DNA of 8,978 nt from an uncultured Oscillospiraceae bacterium (GCA_910589085.1 CAJUSG010000068.1:1-8978); one strand, 5' to 3'. Shown: positions 1-6,693, numbered from the stretch's first letter. Notes: generated by a model not told the origin, from the letters alone. A program made the numbers and translations.

Positions 1-5
1 GTTTA

Positions 6-78
6 CTTCGTATGTTTTGCTTCGCAAAACGCAATCCTCAGTCAGCCTTCGGCTGACAGCCCCTTTCAAAAGGGGCCT
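6..78 (+). repeat. Hairpin-rich dispersed repeat, copy 1 (three tandem hairpins)
   Basis: Three perfect hairpins stand in a row. The first is 14-20 with 24-30 (GTTTTGC / GCAAAAC). The second is 41-47 with 51-57 (GTCAGCC / GGCTGAC). The third is 59-66 with 69-76 (GCCCCTTT / AAAGGGGC). Positions 6-39 match the reverse complement of 5424-5457 at 29 of 34 bases, so this is a dispersed repeat rather than a local structure. The element lies just ahead of ntpA, apparently inside the ATPase operon, and its left end may extend beyond the window. None of the hairpins has a good T-tract, so termination is not the obvious role. This kind of CCTC-hairpin-CCCCTTT-hairpin unit is common between genes in gut Oscillospiraceae (general knowledge, not searched here). 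Confidence 0.75.
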
Positions 79-106
79 TTTAGAAGCGGAACCAAGAAAT
101 TAACCC

Positions 107-116
107 AGAAAGAAGG
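107..116 (+). promoter_or_regulatory. Ribosome binding site of ntpA
   Basis: An AGAAGG-type Shine-Dalgarno sequence lies 11 bases ahead of the ATG at 128. It is weaker and further away than the sites of the other genes here, but it supports this start, which also matches the conserved N-terminus of the family. Confidence 0.6.
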
Positions 117-127
117 TTTTAACGCCT

Positions 128-1903
128 ATGGGAAAAATAGTTAAGGTCTCCGGCCCGCTGGTGGTAGCCACCGGCATGGAGGAGGCCAACATGGCCGATG
201 TAGTCCGTGTAGGCGAGCAGCGTCTGATCGGTGAGATCCTCACCATGACGGGCGGCTCGGCGTCCATCCAGGTATACGAGGAGACCTCGGGCCTGGGCCC
301 TGGCGCGGACGTAGTGACCACCGGCGCACCTCTGTCGGTAGAGCTGGGTCCCGGCCTGATTGAGAACATCTACGACGGCATCCAGCGCCCGCTGGAGGTC
401 ATCATGCAGAAGGTAAAGGGCAACAACCTGCCCCGCGGCGTGGAGGTGCCCGCCCTGGACCGGGAGAAGAAGTGGGCCTTCACGGCCACGGTCAAGCCCG
501 GCGACAAGGTGGTGGGGGGCGACATTATCGGCACCGTCCAGGAGACCAACTCCATCCTCCACAAGATCATGATCCCCCCCAGGCTGAGCGGCACCATCGA
601 GTCCATCGCGTCGGGCTCCTACACGGTGCTGGACAAGATCGGCGTCCTGGTGGACGCCAGGGGGGAGAAGCACGAGCTGACCATGATGCAGAAGTGGCCC
701 GTCCGTGTGGGCCGGCCCTACAAGCACAAGTATCCCCCGGTGATCCCCCTCCAGTCGGGCCAGCGGATTGTAGACACCTTCTTTCCCGTGGCCAAGGGGG
801 GCACGGCGGCCATCCCCGGCCCCTTCGGCTCCGGCAAGACGGTGATGCAGCACGCCCTGGCCAAGTTCTCCGACGTGGACGTGGTGATCTACATCGGCTG
901 CGGTGAGCGGGGCAACGAGATGACCGACGTGCTGCGGGAGTTCCCCGAGCTGATCGACCCCCGCACCGGCGAGACGCTGATGAAGCGCACCGTGCTCATC
1001 GCCAACACCTCCGACATGCCGGTGGCCGCCCGTGAGGCATCCATCTACACCGGCATCACCATCGCTGAGTACTTCCGTGACATGGGCTACGCCGTGGCTG
1101 TCATTGCCGACTCCACCTCCCGCTGGGCCGAGGCCCTGCGCGAGATGTCCGGCCGGCTGGAGGAGATGCCCGGCGAGGAGGGCTACCCCGCCTATCTGTC
1201 CTCCCGCCTGGCCCAGTTCTACGAGCGTGCCGGCTCGGTGGCCTGCATCGGCTCCGACGAGGACCGCCGGGGCAGCCTGACCGCCGTGGGCGCGGTCTCA
1301 CCTCCGGGCGGCGACCTGTCCGAGCCCGTCTCCCAGGCCACCATGCGTATCGTCAAGGTGTTCTGGGCGCTGGACGCCTCCCTGGCCTACCGCCGCCACT
1401 TCCCCGCCATCAACTGGCTCACCTCCCACACCCTGTACCTGGACTCCCTGCGCAGCTGGTATGACGAGAACCTGGGCAAGGACTTCCTGCTCAACCGGGA
1501 GTGGGCCATGTCCACCCTCCAGGAGGAGGCCAACCTGAACGAGATCGTCCAGCTGGTGGGCAAGGACTCCCTGTCCGCCAGGGACCAGATCACCCTGGAG
1601 ATCGCCAAGATGCTCCGGGAGGACTTCCTACAGCAGAACTCCTTTGTGGACATCGACTGCTACTCGGAGTACGACCGTCAGGCCCGTATGCTGGCCATGA
1701 TCCGCCGCTACGAGGACCTGTGCCGGGAGACCTCCGCCAAGGGCGGCAGCCTGAACGACCTGTTCAGCGTCCCCGTGCGTGAGAAGATCGCCCGGGCCAA
1801 GTCGGTGGTGGCCGACGAGTACCAGGCCGCCTACGACATCATCAACAAGGAGATGGAGGAGCAGATCACCGCCATCGCCGAGAAGGGAGCGGATGAAGGA
1901 TGA
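128..1903 (+). CDS. ntpA: V-type ATP synthase/ATPase catalytic subunit A
   Basis: This is the nucleotide-hydrolysing subunit of the V1 (A1) head, which forms an alternating A3B3 ring on the cytoplasmic side and drives or uses ion transport through the membrane rotor. The 591 residues match the family's usual 580-600. A beta-barrel N-terminal domain is followed by the A-specific insertion at roughly residues 115-190. The Walker A motif GPFGSGKT is at 231-238, with Lys237 for the phosphates. The GER motif with the catalytic Glu260 and Arg261 follows, and the C-terminal helical domain completes the protein. These positions are one residue short of those known for Enterococcus hirae NtpA. The stop overlaps the ntpB start by four bases (ATGA), indicating translational coupling. 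Genes for the stalk and membrane subunits are presumably upstream, outside the window. Whether the ion is H+ or Na+ cannot be told from this subunit. Confidence 0.98.
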   Translation: MGKIVKVSGPLVVATGMEEANMADVVRVGEQRLIGEILTMTGGSASIQVYEETSGLGPGADVVTTGAPLSVELGPGLIENIYDGIQRPLEVIMQKVKGNNLPRGVEVPALDREKKWAFTATVKPGDKVVGGDIIGTVQETNSILHKIMIPPRLSGTIESIASGSYTVLDKIGVLVDARGEKHELTMMQKWPVRVGRPYKHKYPPVIPLQSGQRIVDTFFPVAKGGTAAIPGPFGSGKTVMQHALAKFSDVDVVIYIGCGERGNEMTDVLREFPELIDPRTGETLMKRTVLIANTSDMPVAAREASIYTGITIAEYFRDMGYAVAVIADSTSRWAEALREMSGRLEEMPGEEGYPAYLSSRLAQFYERAGSVACIGSDEDRRGSLTAVGAVSPPGGDLSEPVSQATMRIVKVFWALDASLAYRRHFPAINWLTSHTLYLDSLRSWYDENLGKDFLLNREWAMSTLQEEANLNEIVQLVGKDSLSARDQITLEIAKMLREDFLQQNSFVDIDCYSEYDRQARMLAMIRRYEDLCRETSAKGGSLNDLFSVPVREKIARAKSVVADEYQAAYDIINKEMEEQITAIAEKGADEG

Positions 1904-3288
1904 TTCGGGAATATAAGACAATCGAAGAGATCTCCGGCCCTCTGATGGTGGTCAAGCGGGTCCAGGGCGTCACCTACGACGAGCTGGCCGAGGTGGAGCT
2001 CACCGACGGCACCATCCGCCGCTGCAAGGTGCTGGAGGTCAACGGCGACTCCGCCGTGGTCCAGCTGTTCGAGGCATCCGCCGGCATCAACCTGGCCGAG
2101 TCCAAGATTCGTTTTCTGGGCCACCCCCTCCAGCTGGCCGTGTCGGGCGACATGCTGGGCCGGGTCTTCAACGGCATGGGCCAGCCCATCGACGGCGGCC
2201 CCGCCATCCTGGCCGACGAGTACCGTGATATCAACGGCCTGGCCATGAACCCCGCCGCCCGGAACTACCCCAACGAGTTCATCCAGACGGGCATCTCCAC
2301 CATCGACGGGCTGAACACCCTGGTCCGCGGCCAGAAGCTGCCCATCTTCTCGGGCTCCGGCCTGCCCCACTCCGCCCTGGCGGCCCAGATCGCCCGCCAG
2401 GCCAAGGTGCTGGACGGCGAGTCCAACTTCGCTGTAGTCTTCGCCGCCATCGGCATCACCTTCGAGGAGTCGGAGTTCTTCGTCCAGGAGTTCCGCCGCA
2501 CCGGCGCCATCGACCGCACGGTGCTGTTCACCAACCTGGCCAACGACCCGGCCGTGGAGCGTATCGCCACCCCCCGTATGGCCCTCACCGCGGCGGAGTA
2601 CCTGGCCTTCGAGAAGGGGATGCACGTGCTGGTCATCCTCACCGACATCACCAACTACGCCGAGGCCCTGCGTGAGGTCTCCGCCGCCAAGAAGGAGGTC
2701 CCTGGCCGCCGGGGCTACCCGGGCTACCTGTACACCGACCTGGCCACCCTCTACGAGCGTGCCGGCCGTCAGGTGGGCAAGGAGGGGTCCATCACCATGA
2801 TCCCCATCCTCACCATGCCCGAGGACGACAAGACCCACCCCATCCCCGACCTGACCGGCTACATCACCGAGGGCCAGATCATCCTGTCCCGTGAGTTGTT
2901 CCGCAAGGGCGTCAATCCCCCTGTGGACGTGCTGCCCTCCCTGAGCCGACTGAAGGACAAGGGCACGGGCGAGGGTAAGACCCGGGAGGACCACGCCGGC
3001 ACCATGAACCAGCTCTTTGCGGCCTACGCCACCGGCAAGGAGAACAAGGAGCTAATGTCCATCCTGGGCGAGGCGGCCCTGTCTCCCACCGATCTGCTCT
3101 ACGCCAAGTTTGCCGACGAGTTTGAGAAGCGGTATGTCTCCCAGGGGTCGGACGAGAACCGCTCCATCTTCGAGACGCTGGACCTGGGCTGGGATCTGCT
3201 GTCCATTCTGCCCACCAGCGAGCTGAAGCGAATCCGGCCCGAGTTCATCGCCAAGTATATGCCCAAGAAGGAACAAGGGGGGGTATAA
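1900..3288 (+). CDS. ntpB: V-type ATP synthase/ATPase regulatory subunit B
   Basis: This is the non-catalytic partner of subunit A in the A3B3 head. It completes the catalytic sites at the A-B interface. The 462 residues are the normal length. In place of a functional P-loop it has the degenerate SGSGLPH at 151-157, the hallmark of B subunits, so it is not expected to hydrolyse ATP itself. The PSLSRL segment puts an arginine finger at Arg350, the same number as in E. hirae NtpB. The GKTREDH stretch that follows is also typical of the family. The ATG overlaps the ntpA stop, and the stop codon directly abuts the start of ntpD, so the three genes are probably translated from one message in matched amounts. 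Nothing in it appears broken or unusual. Confidence 0.98.
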   Translation: MIREYKTIEEISGPLMVVKRVQGVTYDELAEVELTDGTIRRCKVLEVNGDSAVVQLFEASAGINLAESKIRFLGHPLQLAVSGDMLGRVFNGMGQPIDGGPAILADEYRDINGLAMNPAARNYPNEFIQTGISTIDGLNTLVRGQKLPIFSGSGLPHSALAAQIARQAKVLDGESNFAVVFAAIGITFEESEFFVQEFRRTGAIDRTVLFTNLANDPAVERIATPRMALTAAEYLAFEKGMHVLVILTDITNYAEALREVSAAKKEVPGRRGYPGYLYTDLATLYERAGRQVGKEGSITMIPILTMPEDDKTHPIPDLTGYITEGQIILSRELFRKGVNPPVDVLPSLSRLKDKGTGEGKTREDHAGTMNQLFAAYATGKENKELMSILGEAALSPTDLLYAKFADEFEKRYVSQGSDENRSIFETLDLGWDLLSILPTSELKRIRPEFIAKYMPKKEQGGV

Positions 3289-3996
3289 ATGCCTTCCACA
3301 ACAATCAACCCCACCCGGCAGGAGCTGAACCGGCTGAAGAACCGCCTGCGCACATCGATCCGGGGGCACAAGCTGCTGAAGGACAAGCGGGACGAGCTGA
3401 TGAAGCAGTTCATGGACGTAGTGCGTGAAAACCGTGCTCTGCGCAAGCGGGTGGAGGAGGGCCTGATGAAGGCCCACGGGGCCTTCACGGTGGCCGCGGC
3501 GCTGATGTCGCCGGAGATGCTGGAGCAGTCCCTGCTCTACCCCAAGCAGAGCGTAGAGCTGGACATGACTTTTCAAAACATCATGTCGGTCGACGTGCCC
3601 CAGTACCAATTCCGCACCAGCAGCCAGGACCCGGGCGAGGTCTACCCCTACGGCTTCGCCCAGACCAGCGGCGAGCTGGATGACGCGGTGGACGCCCTGT
3701 CCCGGGTGCTGACCGACATGCTGCGTCTGGCGGAGATTGAAAAGACCTCCCAGCTGCTGGCCGAGGAGATCGAGAAGACCCGCCGCCGGGTCAACGCGCT
3801 GGAGTACGTAAAAATTCCTGAGATGCAGGCCAACATCAAGTATATCACCATGAAGCTGGACGAGAACGAGCGCTCCAACACCATCCGGCTGATGAAGGTG
3901 AAGGACATGATCCTGAAGGAGGCCATCCAGGAGAAGCGCGAGGAGACGGCCCAGGCCATCGAGGCCTTTGGGGGCGAGGCGCCCCGGCAGGTGTAA
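3289..3996 (+). CDS. ntpD: V-type ATP synthase/ATPase subunit D (central shaft)
   Basis: This subunit forms the rotating central axle that transmits torque between the A3B3 head and the membrane ring. The 235 residues form the expected antiparallel coiled coil. The N-terminal helix (about 8-66) begins NPTRQELNRLKNRL, and the C-terminal helix (about 135-225) carries the family signature RRVNALE at 166-172 followed by IPEMQANIKYI. The globular middle (about 70-130) is less conserved. The protein is somewhat longer than many D subunits, with the extra length in the C-terminal tail. The ATG starts immediately after the ntpB stop with no spacer. An AGGGGGGG ribosome binding site at 3276-3283 lies within the end of ntpB. 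A terminator hairpin follows 18 bases after the stop, so this is probably the last ATPase gene. Confidence 0.96.
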   Translation: MPSTTINPTRQELNRLKNRLRTSIRGHKLLKDKRDELMKQFMDVVRENRALRKRVEEGLMKAHGAFTVAAALMSPEMLEQSLLYPKQSVELDMTFQNIMSVDVPQYQFRTSSQDPGEVYPYGFAQTSGELDDAVDALSRVLTDMLRLAEIEKTSQLLAEEIEKTRRRVNALEYVKIPEMQANIKYITMKLDENERSNTIRLMKVKDMILKEAIQEKREETAQAIEAFGGEAPRQV

Positions 3997-4014
3997 GCCA
4001 TTGCAAGGGAAGAC

Positions 4015-4045
4015 GGTACTGCCCGGCCGGGCAGTACCATCTTTT
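4015..4045 (+). terminator. Rho-independent terminator (or attenuator) after ntpD
   Basis: A perfect 24-base palindrome at 4015-4038 (GGTACTGCCCGG and its complement) is followed by ATCTTTT. The stem can be extended across one mismatch by pairing AAGA with TCTT. It ends the ATPase operon. The next gene's ribosome binding site begins only three bases after the T-run, so partial read-through may supply that gene. Confidence 0.85.
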
Positions 4046-4062
4046 ATAGGGAGGAGACGGCC

Positions 4063-4653
4063 ATGAGCTTAGTCCAAGCGGTGTTGTGCAGTGATTTCGC
4101 GCTGGTCTGCGGCGAGCAGCAGCTGAATCTGAACAGTGGCGGCGTGCTGCACAATTTCAGAAAAATTTTTAAGCTGAATGAGTATGTCATCATCGGCCTG
4201 TCCGGAGTGGTCGAGGACAACTACTACCTGTTCCAGGACTATCTGAACGTGGATTTTACCCTGAAGGAGGGCTGTCAGGACAGCCTGCCGGTGGTCTTCG
4301 ACCGGGTGTCCGCGCGGTACAGGGAGATGGCGGAGCAGGGCGAGTGCGATGTGTTCAGCCTGGTCTGCGGCTGGAACGGCTTCGCCTTCGAGGGGAAGAC
4401 CTTTTACATCAACTCCCAGTTCGGGGAGTTGAACAAGATCACCTCTGTCAAGCAGGCCCATGAGCGGGACGCGAAGCTGATCTCCTGCGGAGACAACCGG
4501 CACTATGATAATTTTATGGCCGCCGTGTACCGGCACGGAGCGGACATATACGGTGTGCAGAAGGCCTTTCGGGACGTGCTGGCCCAGGGGATCATGTTCG
4601 ATGACTTTATCGACAAAAATGCCCAGTTTGAGCTCATCAGAAGACCGGAATAA
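4063..4653 (+). CDS. Proteasome/HslV-like Ntn-hydrolase-fold protein, function unknown
   Basis: No standard product name is recognised for this 196-residue protein, but its N-terminal half resembles the proteasome beta/HslV peptidase. If Met1 is removed, which is normal before serine, Ser2 becomes the N-terminal residue. From there the sequence aligns by eye without gaps to HslV through NFRK at 31-34. Lys34 falls on the essential Lys33 of proteasomes, and Glu18 on the conserved Asp17. A KLNEYVIIGLSG strand-loop (37-48) matches the glycine segment of the oxyanion hole. Further on, ISCGDN (140-145) resembles the GSGG turn, and the last 40 residues resemble the final helices of HslV. There is no signal peptide or membrane segment. 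The start is supported by AGGGAGGAG at 4048-4056. No HslU or other unfoldase lies nearby. The fold is an inference, and activity with Ser and Glu in these places is uncertain. Confidence 0.65.
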   Translation: MSLVQAVLCSDFALVCGEQQLNLNSGGVLHNFRKIFKLNEYVIIGLSGVVEDNYYLFQDYLNVDFTLKEGCQDSLPVVFDRVSARYREMAEQGECDVFSLVCGWNGFAFEGKTFYINSQFGELNKITSVKQAHERDAKLISCGDNRHYDNFMAAVYRHGADIYGVQKAFRDVLAQGIMFDDFIDKNAQFELIRRPE

Positions 4654-4654
4654 T

Positions 4655-4691
4655 AAAAGCATCCCCCGACTGTCGCCGGGGGATGCTTTTT
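4655..4691. terminator. Bidirectional terminator between convergent genes
   Basis: AAAAGCATCCCCC (4655-4667) pairs with GGGGGATGCTTTT (4678-4690). It is followed by T residues on the plus strand and by TTTTATTATT on the minus strand. It serves both the Ntn-like gene from the left and the XRE gene from the right. The XRE stop codon begins inside the T-run. Confidence 0.9.
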
Positions 4692-4920
4692 AAATTGGTT
4701 TTTTTGGTCTGTAAGGTGTAGGATTATTAGTGCGTCTAAGCAGATAGTCTGTGCTGGTATGAAAATAGTCTGCAATTTTAACGAGAATTTCCACCGGCAT
4801 ATCACGGATGCCATTTTCATAATTGCTGTATGTGCTTCGGGACAAATTGAGGTAATCAGCCAGTGTTTGCTGCGTTGTATCGCGGTCTGTTCGAAGTTCT
4901 TTAATTCTGCTGCAATCCAT
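4690..4920 (-). CDS. XRE-family (Cro/CI-type) helix-turn-helix repressor
   Basis: This small DNA-binding regulator has 76 residues, essentially one HTH_3 domain. The core reads RIKELRTDRDTTQQTLADYL, then NLSRSTYSNYENG as turn and recognition helix. The stabilising helix ends PVEILVKIADYFHTSTDYLL, the usual end of this domain, with a short basic tail. No ligand-binding, peptidase or oligomerisation domain is attached. The ATG at 4920 is preferred because AGGTGA lies five bases ahead of it. A GTG three codons further upstream overlaps that site and so cannot use it. The gene is divergent from the cysteine-rich gene, and a palindromic operator candidate lies between them, which suggests autoregulation and control of its neighbour. 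Base composition is visibly more AT-rich than in the ATPase and esterase genes, consistent with acquisition by transfer. Confidence 0.9.
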   Translation of the reverse strand: MDCSRIKELRTDRDTTQQTLADYLNLSRSTYSNYENGIRDMPVEILVKIADYFHTSTDYLLRRTNNPTPYRPKKPI

Positions 4921-4937
4921 TTTAATCACCTGATTTC

Positions 4938-4966
4938 AGTATAGTGGATGGACAAATAAAGGATTG
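4938..4966 (-). promoter_or_regulatory. Candidate promoter of the XRE gene
   Basis: On the minus strand there is a good -10 (TATACT, plus-strand 4938-4943). A 17-base spacer separates it from a poor -35 (CAATCC, 4961-4966). The weak -35 overlaps the -35 of the opposing promoter, so the two promoters would compete for polymerase. Confidence 0.45.
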
Positions 4967-4992
4967 ACTTTTGACACATAATGTGTCAAAAT
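4964..4992 (+). promoter_or_regulatory. Candidate promoter of the cysteine-rich protein gene
   Basis: TTGACT (4964-4969), a 17-base spacer, and CAAAAT (4987-4992) form a plausible sigma-A promoter. The spacer and part of both boxes are occupied by the palindrome at 4969-4991, so a bound repressor would exclude polymerase. A second TTGACA at 4971-4976 lacks a good -10 at the right distance. Confidence 0.5.
4969..4991. promoter_or_regulatory. Palindromic operator, likely bound by the adjacent XRE repressor
   Basis: Two perfect 11-base arms, TTTTGACACAT and ATGTGTCAAAA, are separated by a single A at 4980. The site lies between the divergent XRE and cysteine-rich genes and within the latter's promoter. 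Palindromes containing TGACA and TGTCA are typical targets of small XRE repressors. No terminator function is likely, since it precedes the start of the downstream gene. Confidence 0.75.
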
Positions 4993-5010
4993 GAGATAGG
5001 GGTGATATTG

Positions 5011-5220
5011 ATGGAAGAGAAACTATGTAGAAATTGCAATTATTTCCGCCAGCACTATATTTGGAAGAAGGGATACATGAAAATTTGGTACGGACACTGT
5101 GTTCATCCGCCTCGTATCCGGCATCGCCGGCCAGATACGGCGGCCTGTGAAGGGTGGTGCCCTCAGACGCCGGAATATATAAATACCTATTGCCCAACGG
5201 GATTAAAAAGCACCGTCTGA
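5011..5220 (+). CDS. Small cysteine-rich, putative zinc-binding protein
   Basis: The function of this 69-residue protein is unknown. Cysteines occur at 6, 9, 30, 46, 50 and 61, beginning with a CRNC (CxxC) pair. GHCVHP at 28-33 and PDTAACEGW at 41-49 follow, a layout suggesting one bound zinc. The middle is rich in aromatic and basic residues (YFRQHYIWKKGYMKIWYG), which would suit nucleic-acid or protein contact. There is no signal peptide or membrane segment. The ATG at 5011 is chosen because AGGGGTG at 4998-5004 precedes it properly. An in-frame ATG at 4981 lies inside the operator palindrome and has no ribosome site. Similar short Cys-rich proteins are often seen in clostridial genomes, sometimes beside XRE regulators (recollection, not searched). 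The terminator stem overlaps its last codons. Confidence 0.75.
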   Translation: MEEKLCRNCNYFRQHYIWKKGYMKIWYGHCVHPPRIRHRRPDTAACEGWCPQTPEYINTYCPTGLKSTV

Positions 5221-5238
5221 TTTCTCAGACGGTGCTTT
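5207..5238 (+). terminator. Terminator overlapping the end of the cysteine-rich gene
   Basis: AGCACCGTCTGA (5209-5220) pairs perfectly with TCAGACGGTGCT (5225-5236) across a TTTC loop, with two more A-T pairs outside. The stop codon TGA is the last part of the left arm. The T-run after the stem is only three bases, so termination strength is uncertain. Confidence 0.75.
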
Positions 5239-5264
5239 CATGCACAGACTTTCAGGTTACTGCC

Positions 5265-5457
5265 AAAAGCCTCCTTTTCCCCGCAAGGGGGACGCGATAG
5301 CCGTAAGCGGCAAAGCCGCTAACGGCTATCCAGTGAAAGGAGGTGCCCCAGTGCGCACATCGGACAGCCGTTGGCGGCTTCGCCGCCTTACGGATGTCAC
5401 ATACCCGGAGGGGTACTGGGGCGGAGGATTGTGTTTCGCGAAGCGAAACGTGCGAAG
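5265..5457 (-). repeat. Hairpin-rich dispersed repeat, copy 2 (expanded form)
   Basis: This fills most of the 270-base gap between the convergent cysteine-rich and ATP-grasp genes, and no coding sequence is credible in it. Hairpins on the plus strand are at 5279-5282/5287-5290, 5296-5311/5315-5330 (long, one mismatch), 5373-5378/5382-5387 and 5433-5439/5443-5449. An outer pair GCCCCAGT (5345-5352) and ACTGGGGC (5415-5422) encloses the third. Read on the minus strand, 5457-5424 matches window positions 6-39 at 29 of 34 bases, including a compensatory pair in the hairpin. The order of a TTCG-type hairpin, a second hairpin and a CCCCTT/GGGG unit is kept, with about 90 extra bases between. It seems to be the same element as copy 1 carrying an additional module. 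Confidence 0.75.
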
Positions 5458-5490
5458 CAGACAAAAATTGCATAAACTAATGAATAAACT

Positions 5491-6693
5491 CTACTTGCCC
5501 TCCTCGCACAGCAGCACATCGTGATAGAACCGATCCAGCTTTTTCTGTGTAGGGAAGGTAGCCACATACATCTGGTTGCCCATAGCGTCGGAGAGCACAT
5601 CGGGGATGCGGCCCACGAGCCTCATCTGCCGGCCGTACTTTTTCATGACGGCATCATGGCTGTAGACGAAGGGCTTGCCGTCCCGCCGGCCGGCGAAGGC
5701 GCAGAAGGCGTGGGGTCCGCCCTCCACGGTGGAGCGGTCAAAGGCGATCATGTCGGCCCAGATTTTGTACACATTGGTGGAGTTGGCAAAATTCATCATA
5801 TCCGGGCTGAACCCGCCGCAGGGGCGCATATTCACCTCCAGGGCGACGACATCCCCCTTCTGGCCCAGCCCCTCCTGGTCCCGGGTCAGGCGGAAGAACT
5901 CAAAATGAATAAACCGGCTCTTGACCCCGAAGCTCTTCACCGTGGCCCGCCCGGCCTTTTTGGTGTCGCTGGGCAGGTCTTTTACGATGTAGTAAACGGA
6001 GTTGTCGGCCTGGTTGACAATATCCATAATGGAGACGGGGGTGACGTTGCCCGTCTCAAAGATGGGATTGCCCTGGGAGTCGATGATAGCGTCGTAGGAG
6101 TTGACCTCGGCGTAGACGAACTCCTCCATGATGTAGCTGACCTCGGGGTTTTTGGCGGCCAGGAAGGCCTTCAGCTCCTGGAGGCAGGACAGCTTGTGGG
6201 TGTCGGAGGCCCCCACTCCGTTGTCGGGCTTTACCACCACGGGCCAGCCCACCTCCTTGATAAAGGCTCTGCACCCTCTCAGGTCGTCCACCATGTGGAA
6301 GCGGGCGGTAGGGATGCCTGCGGCCTGATAAAACTCCTTCATCCTGGATTTGTACTTGATCCGGGGAATGTCCTCCTCCTGGAAGCCGCTGGTAATCCGG
6401 AAGTCGGAGCGCAGCCGCGCGTCTCGCTCCAGCCAATACTCGTTATTGCTCTCCAGCCAGTCGATCCGCCCGTACTTGTGGATGAAGAAGGCCACCGCCC
6501 GGTACACCCCGTCGTAGTTCTCCAGGGTGTCCACCTTGTAATACTCGTTGAGGCTGGCCTTCAGCTCCGGGGAGAGCTCGTCGTAGGGTTGATCTCCGAT
6601 GCCCAGCACGTTCATCCCGTTGTTTTTCAGCTCCCGGCAGAACTGCCAGTAATTGGTAGGGAAGTTGGGGGAAATAAAAATTACGTTTGCCAT
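5491..6693 (-). CDS. ATP-grasp ligase, substrate unknown
   Basis: ATP-grasp enzymes join a carboxylate, through an acyl-phosphate, to an amine or other nucleophile. The 400 residues show an N-terminal alpha/beta domain starting ANVIFISPNFPTNYW (2-16). The ATP-binding lobe has PVVVKPDNGVGAS (151-163) with Lys155, and the hinge carries the acidic pair MEE (189-191). Candidate metal-binding residues are Glu265 (HFEFF), Glu286 and Asn288, with Arg290 in LEVNMRPCGG. It resembles the carbamoyl-phosphate synthase/biotin carboxylase-like branch rather than D-Ala ligase, and no fused second domain is present. The ATG at 6693 has AAAGGAGAG eight bases ahead and starts the conserved strand. The upstream in-frame extension is discarded. 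It is last in an operon with two esterases, after a 190-base repeat-filled gap. It could build the compound the esterases cleave or release. Confidence 0.88.
   Translation of the reverse strand: MANVIFISPNFPTNYWQFCRELKNNGMNVLGIGDQPYDELSPELKASLNEYYKVDTLENYDGVYRAVAFFIHKYGRIDWLESNNEYWLERDARLRSDFRITSGFQEEDIPRIKYKSRMKEFYQAAGIPTARFHMVDDLRGCRAFIKEVGWPVVVKPDNGVGASDTHKLSCLQELKAFLAAKNPEVSYIMEEFVYAEVNSYDAIIDSQGNPIFETGNVTPVSIMDIVNQADNSVYYIVKDLPSDTKKAGRATVKSFGVKSRFIHFEFFRLTRDQEGLGQKGDVVALEVNMRPCGGFSPDMMNFANSTNVYKIWADMIAFDRSTVEGGPHAFCAFAGRRDGKPFVYSHDAVMKKYGRQMRLVGRIPDVLSDAMGNQMYVATFPTQKKLDRFYHDVLLCEEGK

Noticed and set aside
1831..2994. A 387-codon open frame on the minus strand
   Set aside because: It is antisense to ntpB and only reflects GC-biased third positions.
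4921..4929. GTG start for the XRE repressor at 4929
   Set aside because: The GTG is part of the AGGTGA ribosome site used by the ATG at 4920, so it cannot be served by it.
4981..5010. Earlier ATG at 4981 for the cysteine-rich protein
   Set aside because: It lies inside the operator palindrome and overlaps the predicted -10, with no ribosome site. ATG 5011 has a proper one.
5265..5457. CRISPR array or tRNA in the repeat-rich gap
   Set aside because: There are no regularly spaced direct repeats with unique spacers, and no cloverleaf with a T-arm. The structure is a set of nested palindromes.
5240..5524. Possible 94-residue gene in the gap
   Set aside because: It lies over the hairpin repeat and runs into the antisense of the ATP-grasp gene. 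It has no ribosome site, and its sequence is explained by the palindromes.
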